Shown: positions 33,357-45,081, counted from the first letter of the stretch. The stretch: DNA of 64,000 nucleotides from Microbotryum silenes-acaulis (GCA_003665825.1 QPFY01000010.1:806001-870000), one strand, 5' to 3'. Numbers and translations are program-made. The notes: generated from the sequence alone by a model not told the origin.

Positions 33357-35026
33357 ATGGTCGCCACTCTTCGCCTCGACGGACGCGTTTGCATCATCAC
33401 GGGTGAGCTGCTTCTCTTCTTCTCGTAGCTCGTAGCAGCCATTAACTGATTCCGTCGCCCCCACCCACGCTTTTCGTTTCTCAACTGCCACGCGCAGGAG
33501 CCGGCAAGCAAGTCCACTTTGTCCCTCCCTGCAGCCCGTCTGGTCTGCCAAGCCCCCGCTAACCCATCGTATCAACAGTGGTATCGGACTCGAGACGGCG
33601 CTCGTGTTCGCGCAGGAGGGCGCGCACGTCGTCTGCGCCGACATCAACCAACAGGCGGCTGAACGCGCCGTCGAGCTTATCAAAACCCAAGTCTCGGACT
33701 CCAAGGAAGCGCTCGCGGTCGTCGTCGACTGCGGCAAGGAACAGCAGATCAAGGACATGGTCTCCAAGGCCGTCGAGAAGTTTGGTCGACTGGATGTCAT
33801 CTTGTCAGTCCTCGAATTGCTGCTGTCTACACGACTGCCTCCCCGCGACTTCACGAGCCGAGAATCAGCGGCGCGGTAAAATCAAGTGGGGTAGGATTCA
33901 ACTTGGAGCGGCGCGGGCGCTTATTGGCCGGCCGGTCGGTTCATGACAAGCGCCGTCGCCTTTCCCCCCACGCGCTTGCCAGATCATGGTGTCTTGAAGT
34001 GGCGGTCAGGGCACCCTTGCTGACTTTTTCGTCAATACCCTATCGTGCATCCCGCCCTTGTATTTGCTGCTTGTTCCCGCGTTCTCTGCCCTCCCATTTC
34101 CTCCGTCTGACAGCAACAATGCTGGTAAGTGAAACACTTCCGATACCCCACCCTGAACGTCAATTTAATCGATGCGCCGAACGTGTCCTATCACCTCAGG
34201 CATTATGCACCCCGCCGATGACCACGCTCTCAACACCGAGGAGCGAATCTGGGACTTGACCATGACCATCAACCTCAAGGGTGTTTGGTGGGGCTGCAAG
34301 TACGCCATCGAGGCGATGCGCAAGAACCCCGGCGGAAGCAAGGGAAGCATCATCAACACGGCATCGTTCGTCGCTCTTATGGGTGCCGCAACGCCCCAGA
34401 TCGCTTGTAAGACTCGTCAAAGCTGTTCGGGTCTTCATCAAGTTGTGTCGAACTGATGGATCTTGTTGGTGTTCCACCTGCCATGCGCAGACACCGCTTC
34501 CAAGGTTTGTTCATCCGCGCCGAGGCCGACTCTGCTTTTACGCCGCGCAATGAGGAAATTCACCGAGATCTGAAATCGTACCATGACGCGACACAGGGTG
34601 CGGTTTTGGCCATGACGCGCGAGCTCGCCATGGTTCATGCTCGTGAAGGCATCCGACTCAACAACTTGTGCCCGTGAGTGACCCTGCTTATTTTCGCCTT
34701 GCGAAAAGTCAGGTGCCTGGGTTGCTGCTGAGTATTGTAACGGTTTGACTCCGTTCGGCTCCAACAGTGGACCCCTCCAAACCGAACTCTTGATGTCGTT
34801 CCTCGATACCCCGGAAAAGAAGGAGCGACGGATGGTACACATCCCGATGGGCCGTTTCGGCGAAGCGATCGAACAAGCCAAGGCGGCCTTGTTCCTCGCC
34901 TCGGACGACTCGAGCTTCATCACCGGCACCGACTTCAAAGTCGACGGCGGTATCCATGCATGCTACGTCACCCCCAACGGCGAGCAATCCTTGGCGCCAC
35001 CCAAGAACGTCGCTCCTAGGGCATAA
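33357..35026 (+). CDS. Short-chain dehydrogenase/reductase with three microexons
   Basis: Classical NAD(P)-dependent SDR; substrate unknown. Eight exons: 33357-33402, 33498-33507 (10 bp), 33579-33803, 34114-34124 (11 bp), 34200-34406, 34491-34504 (14 bp), 34597-34673 and 34768-35026. They sum to 849 bp (282 aa), every phase agreeing. Motifs: RVCIITGAGNGIG for the cofactor, VVCADINQQ, DVIFNNAGIMHP, SIINTAS with the catalytic Ser, YTASK with Tyr and Lys, and RLNNLCPGPLQTEL. The 10-bp exon supplies GAG of the cofactor loop, the 11-bp exon NNA, and the 14-bp exon TASK and part of the catalytic Tyr. Without them the reading frame or motif is lost. The asp after VVCA suggests NAD preference. The start has CCAACATGG context and a good promoter upstream. 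Confidence 0.88.
33508..33578 (+). other. GC-AG intron
   Basis: The donor after the 10-bp microexon reads AA|GCAAGT and the acceptor is ATCAACAG. A GC donor with an otherwise perfect consensus is the known rare GC-AG class. It is required for the GAGNGIG motif to be in frame. Confidence 0.75.
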
Positions 35027-35512
35027 GGGCGGGACCTGTGAAACCAAAAAACAGTGCATTGGAAAAAACAGTGCCTTGGGGATCGGAGTCGGGGGAGTCT
35101 GGCTCGGATAAAGTGAATCGGGTGGGGCCGGTGCTTTTATTCCTACAACTCCTTATCCTTTGGGCGAACGGGCTCGGTATAAAGCTTGAATGAAAGTCGA
35201 ACAAAGACAATGTTGGAAGGGAGAGTTGAAGGTGTGCGCGAGATTGATTCCGAGAGCGGCCAAGCATAATATTATCCCCGAGCGCATCGGAAGTTTGACC
35301 TGAAGCAGACACGTATTTTCTCGTAGGAAAAAGCGTGCAAGACTAAAGTATGCCATCCGCCTGCCGCGCAAACCGAAAATCGTGCCGCACGATGTGCTGA
35401 CTCACTGCAGGCCACTCACTCACCCCTGCCACCGCCCGGCTCGAGCGCCCGCGGCCCGTCTCGACACTCGTCATCGGTCTGACTCTGACCTTTCCCGGTC
35501 TGACTATCCAAT
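35027..35512. other. Intergenic between SDR and prephenate dehydratase genes
   Basis: Both flanking genes are on the plus strand, so this should hold the SDR terminator and the prephenate dehydratase promoter. No open frame with family motifs was found. Confidence 0.45.
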
Positions 35513-36569
35513 ATGACGTTAACACCAACTGCACCACGGATAGCCTTCCTCGGCCCATTGGGAACATATTCGCACCAAGTCCGTACCTGTCTACACTATG
35601 GCTGTACTAGCCCTTGCGAAGCAACGTCATTGACCGGACGGAGTTACGGAAGGGGAACACCGAACATGGGCTGATGCGGCCTCGTGTCCGACTTCCGACA
35701 GGCTACGACAGACTTTTTCGGTCATGATTGTAAACTAGCACCGCAAGAGCGGATTATAGGTACGTTTCGAGCGAAAGCCCCTGTGTCGTCATGATTCGAG
35801 TTCTCATCCTCGATGGTTCGCAACCTACAGACGTCTTTTCAAACGTTGCATCAACTTCGGCTTCGTTCGGTGTCGTACCCATCGAGAACTCGTCGATTGG
35901 GATCGTGCATGAGACGATGCAGGCGTTACGGACGACCGAATTGAGCGTGCGAGGAATGATCGGACTCAAAGTGGGGCATGCTCTGTTGAGCCGACCTTTC
36001 GCTAATGATGAGGACAGCAAGTCGCGGGACCTTTCTGGAGATGAAGAGGAGAGGAAGAGATATAAACGAGTCTACAGTCATGAACAAGTGAGCGGAACCT
36101 CCTCCGGGACTCGAGGTCACGTGTCCTGGTCAAGTCTTCTCTGACTCTCCCCCCCCCCCCCGCCACTCTCGGGCTCTCAGGGAATCGGTCAATGCGTATC
36201 CTACCTTCAAACCAACTATCCAAGAGCTCAAATCATTCCGGTTAATTCAACAGCGCTGGCGGCACAAAAAGCACTCCAGGACCCTCCCGAAGAATCGCTG
36301 GCGATTTGTTCCATCAAATGCGCTGAGGTGTATGGGCTGAGGGTCGTCGATAGAGATATTCAGGATGGTGGGAGTGGTGAGTCATCTTGCCTGCAATCTC
36401 CCAAGATCGTGGAGCCCGTTTCTCACCCCGCTCTCTCATCATCTCGGCCATCGTTGAAACAGCCAACACGACACGCTTCGTCGTTCTCTCTTTGGGGAGC
36501 ACCCCTCTTCCGGAACCATATCCGATCGCACCCCATCTGAGAGGGTACACTGGGGACGCCAAGCCATAA
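35513..36569 (+). CDS. PHA2: Prephenate dehydratase lacking the ACT domain
   Basis: Converts prephenate to phenylpyruvate in phenylalanine synthesis. Exons: 35513-35578, 35702-35759, 35831-36087, 36181-36376 and 36463-36569. Sum 684 bp (227 aa), phases consistent. Motifs: IAFLGPLGTYSHQATTDFFG, DCKLAPQERIIDVFSNV, FGVVPIENSSIGIVHETMQA, SVRGMIGLKVGHALLS, HEQGIGQCVSYL, PVNSTALAAQ, LAICSIKCAEVYGL and ANTTRFVVLS with the catalytic Thr-Arg-Phe. After FVVLSLGSTPLPEPYPIAPH it ends within about 17 residues, so the usual C-terminal ACT domain that binds phenylalanine is absent. Only 203 bp separate this stop from the HEM13 stop, too little for one. A 12-base C run sits in intron 3. Confidence 0.88.
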
Positions 36570-36772
36570 CCATACAACTCGTCCGTATCCATATCCCAAA
36601 GGATGTGCCAACCCACAACGCGCTTGGTAGGTGCCGTTATACCCAAGCCTTGCGGCTCCATTACCACTCCGACGTGGCGCGCAATGCAGCAATGTTTCAC
36701 CAAGTTCGGAAGCTACTGTTTGTACCCCAAGAAAGATAGACTTTGACGTTGCCCGGTACTTCCAAGAACTTT

Positions 36773-38585
36773 CTAAACCCATTCGATGGGTTCTTTGAGG
36801 ATGTCCAGCACCTTCTTCTCGGGCGACCCTTCTTGTGTGCCCATTTCAGTTTCGTACTCCCATCGAGCGGTCAGGGGAACTGAAGGGACCACCCACAGCG
36901 CGCACATCAGCTGCACATTTCACCTGAGGGTCTGAATGGCTCGACTTACGACTCATGAGAATACTCTCAACTCGAGGCTGCTTCATCGCCAATCCGAACC
37001 GAACGCCCCTGTGTGCAATGACAGGAAGGGCGGCTTAGCATCGCAAACCCGTCCGCCTGCAAGCTTTGAAACAGGTAAGACTGACCTGTCGATGTTCATA
37101 TTGAACTCGACATAGCGGCCCCTCCTCAACTGCTGCCACCTCTTCTCTTCCTCGGTATAAGGCTGATCCTTCCTCCTCTGCATGATGGGGTAGTAGGCCC
37201 TGAGGAACTGCTTCGAGCAATCCCTCACAAAGTTGAAGCAGGCCTGGGCATCGTCTTCGTCGGCCAAATCGTCGAAAAAGATGCCGCCGAAACCACGTGT
37301 CTCACCGCGGAAGGGGATGTAAAAGTACGTGTCGCACCACTTCTTGAACTTGGGGTAATACGATTTGTCGTGTCGATCGCACGCTTGCTTGTGCAAGCTG
37401 TGGAAATGCTGAATGTCCTCTTCGTAGAGGTAGGAAGGGGTGATGTCGGTTCCGCCACCGAACCAGCATGCTTTGGGAGGGGCATTGGGGTCATCGTTGG
37501 GGTCGTGGATTTCAAAGTATCGATAGTTGAAGTGAATCGTCGGGGCGTGCGGGTTCACGGGATGAACGACCAACGAGCAGCCAGCGACAAAGTACGGCAA
37601 TTCGGTTTTGCCGTCCCACCAATCGAACCGCTCGGCACGCATCTGCTTGACGGCAGCGACCGACAAGGTCGAATGAATGACCGAGATGTTACACCCCGCC
37701 TTTTCGAACGTTTTCCCGTCTTGTAATACGCGCGAGTCGCCGAAGCCCTTGTTGTTGTCCCGAAGGTAGTACGAAGACCGGAAGTTCTTCTTTTCGGTCG
37801 ATTCGGATCCAGCAGTAGCGGAGGAAGAGGGGTCGTCGTTCTCGAGCGTGGCGAGCACGTGACAGATATTGTCCTGGAGGGATTGGATGTGGGCAACCAT
37901 GCGATCACGCATCGGGATGGAAGTGTCATCGAGGTCGATAGGAGGCTTTGCCTATGAGCGCATGTGGGGGTGGTCGGGGAGGGACCAGTGAATTGCACGG
38001 GTACGATAATATTGTAGAAGTCGCAGGTCGTAATGGGAAAAGAAAATGAAGTGTCAACATCGCGTTCTAGACTGCCGGCTCGGTTGGTCTGCTGTACTTA
38101 CGTCGTACGATAGGCCGAGCTTGCGCAGCTCGTCGGGCAGCTCGTCCGAGTGTGTGGACCTATCGATTGCAGCGGCCTTGCACTCGAGTGGTTTCGATGA
38201 CTATGAAGAGAGAATGAGCGTCAGTGCAAGATCATAGCTCGGATCCGAAAGCGGCCAATCGGACCATGCGGCGAGAAGCCGAGCGACCAAGAACAGGCCG
38301 AAGAGTACCCACGTTCTCAAGCAAGGACCCAACCACCGCGGCGGACAGAGCTGCTACTGTGGCAGCACCGAGGCCAAGAATGTTGCGTCTTCCGGTTAAA
38401 GAGGACGCGGAGTGAGATGTAGATGATGCCGAGCTGAAGCCCGAGGGGAGCGCCGAGGCGGGAGAGGAGGTACTGATGGTGCGACCGGTGAGGTGGTGCG
38501 ACGGCGACGAGGTGGGGGGCGCGTGCGATCGTGTGCGAACGGCCTGAGCGAGTGAACGCCGGGCTTGACACCTGCAGGCGAGCAT
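36773..38585 (-). CDS. HEM13: Coproporphyrinogen III oxidase (oxygen-dependent)
   Basis: Decarboxylates coproporphyrinogen III to protoporphyrinogen IX in heme synthesis, using O2. The main body reads IPMRDRMVAHIQSLQDNICH, SVIHSTLSVAAVKQMRAERF, ELPYFVAGCSLVVHPVNPHA, PTIHFNYRYFE, KACWFGGGTDITPSYLYEED, YYPKFKKWCDTYFYIPFRGE, RGFGGIFFDDL, RGRYVEFNMNID, then LPLTARWEYE and ILKEPIEWV at the end, matching the family throughout. The first exon adds about 115 residues rich in Ser, Arg and Thr plus a hydrophobic stretch (ILGLGAATVAALSAAVVGSLL). That implies a mitochondrial presequence and inner-membrane anchor, as in animal CPOX; yeast Hem13 is cytosolic. The extension is a single in-frame exon ending before KPLECKAAAIDRST. 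It is head-to-head with PET127. Confidence 0.93.
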
Positions 38586-38906
38586 AGTCGAGATGAGGAG
38601 GGGAGTCGGCTCCGTAGAGAGTGATGCAGGGAGGAGGAGCCCAAGGAACAGAGCCTCGTTGATCGATCAGGCCTGGTTGCAGCTCCTTTCCCATTCGGGG
38701 GCGCGCCGGAACTGCGCCGGGACTGCGCCGACTTAATAAGAGCTAATCCTAGTAGTCTAATCCTGCCTAACCCTCGAATTATCCCCGCCCGCGTCGTCGT
38801 CGGCACTTGGGCGCGCGCCCAGAACAGCGAGCGGGTCTGCGTCGCACCATCACAGTTCAAAGCGGCTCACGTGAGACGGAGCAGTTCAGCAGACCCCAAC
38901 AACGAG
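38586..38906. promoter_or_regulatory. Bidirectional promoter between HEM13 and PET127
   Basis: The 321-bp interval separates two divergent start codons of mitochondrial genes. It contains an imperfect direct repeat (ggcgcgccggaactgcgccgggactgcgccg) at about 38700-38730 and repeated taatcctag/taatcctgc at 38745-38770. Shared regulation is a guess. Confidence 0.45.
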
Positions 38907-41900
38907 ATGTTGACCCCAAGCTGGCTCACACGCCACGCTGCTTCTTTAGCGACACGTACGACGTGCTCGTCCCTCTCCTCGACCCCCAGTCGATCGTCAT
39001 CTGGCTCGTCTGGCTCGTCTGGCTCGCCTGGCTCGTCGTCGTCGCAGCCATCGCCGTCGCCATTTCGCAGCTGCTTGAGCTCGTCGTCGCCGTTGCAGTC
39101 GTCGCCGTCGTCAGCATGGTCACACCGAACATTCACCTCCACCTCAGCTTCCGCCGTTTCATCAAAGTCTTCCACTGAGGTCTCACCGACCAACACAACC
39201 AACACGCCGTCCACCTCTTCCTCCGCCACCACACCACCCTCGACCTTGGCCGAACGAGTGGTGCATGCCCGCCGTCTACGAAGCTCGCCCTCGGACTTAG
39301 CCTCACAGGAGCAGCTCGTCCGCACCAGCAGCTCCAACAGTGCGGAAGTGATCGACCGCTTGCTCTCAAAGTCGATCGCAAGCGCCGCACAAGCCGCGAA
39401 CGAAGACACGACTGCGATCGCGAGCAAGTCAGACCCGTCGCAACCCGATCCTAATATGCCCAACGGCACAATATCATCCTTTGCTCGCCAGTTCACTCCT
39501 CAGCGCCCTGCACTTCGTCGGGTAAGAAGTAAGCAACGTGCTTCGACCCCGCCGACGCATAACGAGATGCTCGAAGCGACCGCCGCCGAGCCCCGCCAGT
39601 CCTCCACTCGTCGGGCAGCCCCATCGACTTCAACCTCCATCTCCTCGTCAGCACCCTCGTCAGGCTTGAAATCGCGCCGCGTGTTGTCGTCGCGACCGCC
39701 ATCGCACGAAAAAGTCGTTGCGAAAACATTGTGGCAACTCAACCGGCTCCAAGGCCGGCTTACAGCTGCCGAACGGACACTAGCTTCCCTCGAAACGCCT
39801 TGGGAGGCCCTAGACACCGAAGCAAGAAGCACTCTACAGAAACTGTACCAGAAAAGGATACAGCGAGAGCTGTCGGGCCCATCCAAAACGGTGAGCAGCC
39901 CATTCTTCGTTGCTGATTGTCGGCTGCCTGACGTTGAACCCGCTCTTCGACCTGCAGGTTCCTTCGAAAAACCTCAAGGAGACAGACGCCGCCCCAGATG
40001 ACACTGGTATGGGGGAGATAGACCATCTGGTCCATGTAGCACGGCTCACTGAGGTACCCAGGGACGATTCACCTTTCTTTGGCGAGTTACATGGAAAGCG
40101 GAAAAGTCTTAATGTGAGTCATCTGAATGACAGGGACCCAAGTTCTCGCTGCACAGTAGCTTACGAAGCTTCTCGAATGGACAGGTCCACTTGGTCGAGA
40201 CTCTTCAAGTGCGCCAAGGCCAGCTCCAGCGAAAGCTCGCTTGGTTACAACGGGAGCGATTGCCGCCACCAGGCTCATCGACTTCTTCGACCAGGAATGC
40301 AACCAGAGTCGAACCCGAATTGCCCCCTTTGCCTCCGCGTTCAGACTACTCGAACTTTTTGACAGCTGCGTCGACGCCGGTGACCGTGCTTCCTCAATCC
40401 CCGGCGCCTATCGCAAAGCTTACTCATGGCCTCCAGCGCGTCCTCTTCAATCCCGGTGTTCACTTTCTCCAAGATCCTCGATCTCGCGTTTGGAACTTTC
40501 CCCGAGGACTTCTCAACAATGTCCCACCTATCGAGGATTTCGATCAGTCCAAACTGCCACGCTACGTGACGAGTTCGGAGGACAAAGATCTGATGGCCCT
40601 CGCCCAGAAGGAGGGCAAGAAACTCGTTGGAAGCACGAGCTCGACCGTAGCGATGCTTTGTCAGGTATGTCGAACTCTAGAGAACCCAACAAAAGGGTCA
40701 TATGAATAGGGTGCGGTCCTGACTCCTCCTCCTCCTCATGCCCAGATCTACTTCTGGATCAGTAAAGGAAAGGAAGTCAATTTGGACATGCTGTCGAGCA
40801 TATGGGCGAAGCAGGTCAGTCTCCTGCTCATCGAACACAAGTCGGTGCTTGGACTCTGAGCTCGTGTCGTTGTTGCTGTCTCTCCGCAGAACAAGGACTT
40901 TAGCATGGGACAGCAGCTACCTGCTTCAGTCGAGCTCCTTTACGAGGACGGACGGTATTCGATTGATGCGGACAAAACAATCGATGTCACCTCGGGGATG
41001 AATGTCTTGGCCGACTATGTGAGTTTGCACTGTGACGATGAGTCGTACTAACGTGGGCTGAGTCAGTGCATTTTGAACCGAGTCCGCAGGGTCACATGAT
41101 GGAGAAGCTGTTGACGACAGATCAGCCCGAGTTCAGGAGGTTCCTCAAGTCAAGCCCGAACCCCGCTGCCTCCGAAGTTGATCAACGTCAGGCGTATCAC
41201 TACATGGCGGTAAATTGCAGCAGAGCAACGGTCTATCGTGAAGGAGTATTGGGCGCTGATTTTAACCTGCTGCTTTGAATATTTAGACGGATCACATGGT
41301 CCTACGTTCTCAGCTCGATGCGCATGACCCGCATCTCCCCAATGTATCTTTCGATCTCAAGACCAGGGGGACGATCGCCATCCGCCAAGATCGGCTGAAT
41401 TACATCGAAGGCGCCGGCTACACCGTCGATCGGCTGCGAGGACTGTGGAACTCGTTCGAACGCGAGTACTACGATCTCATTCGCTCGGCCTTCCTCAAGT
41501 ACCAGTTCCAAGCGCGCATCGGCCACATGGACGGTTGCTTCGTCGCTTACCACTCGACGCGCACGTTCTACGGCTTCCAATACGTCCCAATCGAAGAAAT
41601 GGACGTTGCGTTGTTTGGAAATCACGAGACGGGCAACCAAATATTCCGCCTCGCGTTGGGCTTCTTGGAACGGATTTTACTTGAAGCGACGAGTCTGTAC
41701 CCAGAGCGTTCGATTCGAATGACCTTTGCCGCCAGTCCGAAAGAAGATGTGCTGAGGGTTTACGTCACGCCCCAATCCTCGGGTGGATCGACCACGGATG
41801 ATGTTGCAGGCCCTCTGACTTTGCTCGAGTACAGAGGGACGAACTACGTCAACGGACAACCGGTTCGACACGTCATGATCGGTCCTCGAGAGGATACCCC

Positions 41901-42396
41901 CGCACCCCCTACGCCCAAGCCAGCAGCCGATGAGGCTCCGGTACGTACGACTCCGCCCCACCTACTTCCCTCTAAATGGGAGATCGGATACTCCGTGACT
42001 CGATCTTCGACCTCCGACCCCGACGGGTCGCCTTTGACTCCACAAGAGGTTCGAAGCATGTTGGCGTCCGTGCGGGCGACTCAGCGCATGTTCTCGACCT
42101 TATACTTGCCGTCCGGGATTAGTCTACACGATTTGGAGGACGCGAGGAAGAGGGTCGCGGCCGCTTACGAAACAGGAGAGGAACCTAGCGAAGATGACCT
42201 CAAGCTCATCAAGATGTTGCCGGAGCGGGAAGGGATGAAGTACGGGCGACCATCGAAACTGGTCTCTCAATTGAGGATGCGGGCGAAGAGCAACGCTAAA
42301 ACGAACGAGCAGCAGGAGTCGGACGATGAGAACAGTGGGCATTACGAGATGAGGTCGACCTTGGTGTCGAGGAAGGATCGACTTGAAGAGCAGTAG
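38907..42396 (+). CDS. PET127: Pet127-family mitochondrial RNA-processing protein
   Basis: Pet127 is a mitochondrial membrane-associated protein needed for 5' processing and turnover of mitochondrial RNAs. The conserved core extends over several exons: HGLQRVLFNPGVHFLQDPRS, VWNFPRGLLNNVPPIEDF, YVTSSEDKDLMALA, STSSTVAMLCQIYFWISKGK, HMVLRSQLDAHDPHLP, FDLKTRGTIAIRQDRLNYIE, then FLKYQFQARIGHMDGCFVAY, FGFQYVPIEEMD-like and GNQIFRLALGFLERIL. The N-terminus MLTPSWLTRHAASLATRTTC looks like a presequence, and a long Ser-rich stretch follows. I chose the Met at 38907 over the one 12 codons upstream because it begins the presequence-like segment. About 1,000 aa, longer than the 800 aa of the yeast protein. 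It converges on the neighbouring minus-strand gene, with 136 bp between stop codons. Confidence 0.87.
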
Positions 42397-42532
42397 TGTT
42401 ATACTTTTGCTGAAGAGGATGTACAAATGTTTTTATCTTGTATTGCATCATCCCTCATCATGTTGAGACGGCCATGCCTGTTTTCGGGCCTGTTCGTACC
42501 GCCGCCGGCCGCCGGGAGCACCACCGATGGGA

Positions 42533-45062
42533 TTAAGCAGGCGCCGTTCTGACGCCAGCCACCCAGAGCGAGGACAACAAACTTGCCACCTGTTTCTCAT
42601 CGTTGTCATCGTGCTCCGCATCACTGAACTTCTGAGCCTCACGGGCTTCATTGACTCCATCGTCGTGCGAGCCCGTCCTGTCCGAATTAGCACCGCTTGA
42701 CGGCGCCTGTTGTGAGGCTGAACGGGAGCGAGTGCTACATACGAGCAAAGAATAAACACAAGTTCAGCAACCGGCACATAATACTTCATTCGTGCCATTC
42801 CCTCTTACGTGGTCGTCTGCCTGGACCTCTTGTGGTCGTGCTCGATCGACTCGGTCGAATCTCGCCTCTGCCTCTTCCCCCGATACGTCGTCTCCTCGTC
42901 AGATGCGGGAGAAGCAATGTCCGTCGGCCTCGTACTCTGCTCTCGGCTCTTTGATGGATCTGGTGGAGCCGTATCCCGACGTTTCGGTAGACGAGCCTTG
43001 CGAGGAGCGATCAGAGGCGGCAAAACTTGGATTGGATGTGGATCCTGGCTTGCCGGTCCATATAAGGTCGTCATGCTCTGTTCGAGCTCCTCGATCACAC
43101 TGTAAATGCCAGCAGCAGCGAGGTTAAGTTAGCTCGCTCGCCTGATATTCATTCAAAATTTCACAGGTGCATCCGATGTACCTTGATGATATATCTTCAA
43201 CCCCTTTTGCAACATCGAGCACAGTTTCCCACCCGATAGCCCGTGGCAGTTGGACCGGATCGATCGCGCCGGTCCGTTGGTAAAAGTCCATCGGAGGCGG
43301 TGGGCCTAAAGGGACACGCCCTAACATTCCTTCGATGAGTAGTTCAGTCGTTTGTTCGAGCAGATGCAGTAAGCGTGGGATATGAGGGTTGCGCAAGGTT
43401 GCCTCGTCAAGGGTATCGTCGAGCGATGATGTGAGCACTTCTTCTTCATCCTCGTCCTCGCTCCCGATGAAGTCCAAGTCGTCATCTTGCAAACTTGGAT
43501 CCAGACCACCGATTTCACCGTTTTGTTCGGATAAAAGGTTGTTTGGTGGGTCGACATGGACGGCGAACGGCGCATTGGCCTGATAGGCGCTTCGAGCCCG
43601 TGGAGGGCGTGGACTGGGCGCGGGTCGGATCAAGTTCAGCAGAACCGAGTCTTCGAGTGCGACGGCAACGAGGTCGTGGAACGCGTCCTTCAATGGCAAG
43701 GCGACGTCTTGAGGAGGTAGCCGCGAAGGATGTAAAGGCCATCTAGACATTTTCTCGAGAAAGGCCGCCGATGGTATGGGCACCTCGGAGGGAATCGACT
43801 CGGGAGGCAAACTCTCTCGGGGCACTCTCGACCCCTCTGTGTCGCTGATCGTCGGTTGACCTGGTTCGTCCCTATTGTGCTCGAGCGATGGTCCAAGGGG
43901 CGTCGGATGTGGGAGCGTTTCATCCACTGCAATTGTACTAGATTCGAATTGATCCTGCCTCGACTTGAGGGCCTGCCATTCAAGCAGCATCCTCGCCAGG
44001 TCGACCCTTTGCTCGGCGGCATCGAAGAGGGCCGACTTGTAGATGGCCTCGTCAAGATACTTGAGCTCCTTCTTCCGTCCTGCGACGCCGGGTATAGGTA
44101 GACTCGACGGATCTGCCCAGTCCCAGTCCCACGCTTCGAGATCTTCAGCCTGACCGTGGTGTCCAGAACTCTGTCTGCGGGATCTTGATCCGACTTCACT
44201 CTCGTCCCCTTCCCCATCCCCATCGGCCTCAGCTTCGGCATCGGCATCCTCGTCCTCGCCGTCATCGGCATCCCCGTCAGCCGACGCGTTCGATGATGGA
44301 GAGTACTCCAAGTCGGATGACTCGGCCACGTCGATTCTGACCTTCTTCTTGCCGGACTTGGGCTTGTTCTTCGCGGCGATCGAGGCTGAATCCGAGCGAC
44401 TCGACGAACCTTTAACGGCGCTCTTTCGTGGTGCGGGCTTGTCCTGTATGTCAGCCTGCTCGTGCTGAGGTGTATTGATGCTGTCCTGATCGAAAGCCTT
44501 CTCCTTGCCTTTGCGAGAGGGCCGCACAGGAGCAAGTACAGGCACATCACCAGCGATCGTTCCCGCCGGCGCTCCTGGTCGTCCTCCTTCTCGTCCCTGA
44601 CTAAGGCTAGGTGCTTGACTCAGTCGAATGCCTGGTGGTGCATCCGGATATGATCCATTTCGGTTGATTCGTGGTCCTGGTGGTCGCGTACCGGACCCCG
44701 AGGCGACGGGGATCATGCGGCGTGACCCAAAACCCAACTTGTCGGCTGCGAAAGTGGGGAGCCGGTCACCAAGAGCGGTCCGAGCGTGAGCGGCACCTTT
44801 CTCGGCTCTACGCCGATCTACCGCTGAGTCCGGGCTGCAGCTGCGAGTCTACTAGGTCAGCAAGTTCCCGCCCAGGGAGGTCAAATGTCAAAAACGCAGC
44901 TTTGTCCGGCGAGTAGCGGAAGAACTTTGATCGTTGGGCAGCGTCGCCTACCTCATGTGCCTGTTCTCGATCACATTCCCCACTCCGAGTCAGAAGCCAG
45001 ACGTCGGCGGCTGAATATTCCGAGATTCGAAGCCGATTGCGCCGGCCGGACTCGCTTGACAT
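42533..45062 (-). CDS. Unrecognised acidic, probably nuclear protein
   Basis: Not placed in a family. Exons join in phase: MSSESGRRNRLRISEYSAAD... to QLQPGLS, then ADKLGFGSRRMIPV through GVEDISS, then VIEELEQSMTTLYG through HKRSRQTT, and a last exon ending WVAGVRTAPA; about 780 aa. The N-terminal 80 residues (FRYSPDKAAFLTFDLPGREL) and the middle segment LKYLDEAIYKSALFDAAEQR with VDLARMLLEWQ look folded. A long run of Asp/Glu/Gly lies before them, and Lys-rich patches (KSGKKKVRI, RGKRQRR, KRSRQ) resemble nuclear localisation signals. Another folded patch is HIPRLLHLLEQTTELLIEGM. Composition suggests a chromatin or transcription role, but that is only an inference. Confidence 0.7.
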
Positions 45063-45081
45063 GACGAGAAACCCACCATAT

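Noticed and set aside
36314..36782. Minus-strand open frames opposite the prephenate dehydratase 3' end
   Set aside because: They overlap a well-supported gene, show no family motif and have no splice logic with HEM13.
38871..38906. Upstream Met as PET127 start
   Set aside because: It would add 12 polar residues ahead of a typical mitochondrial presequence. The Met at 38907 is preferred, though not proven.
38990..39130. Ser-Gly coding repeats (TCGTCTGGCTCG-like) as a microsatellite or mobile element
   Set aside because: They are in frame within the Ser-rich region of PET127 and explained as low-complexity coding sequence.
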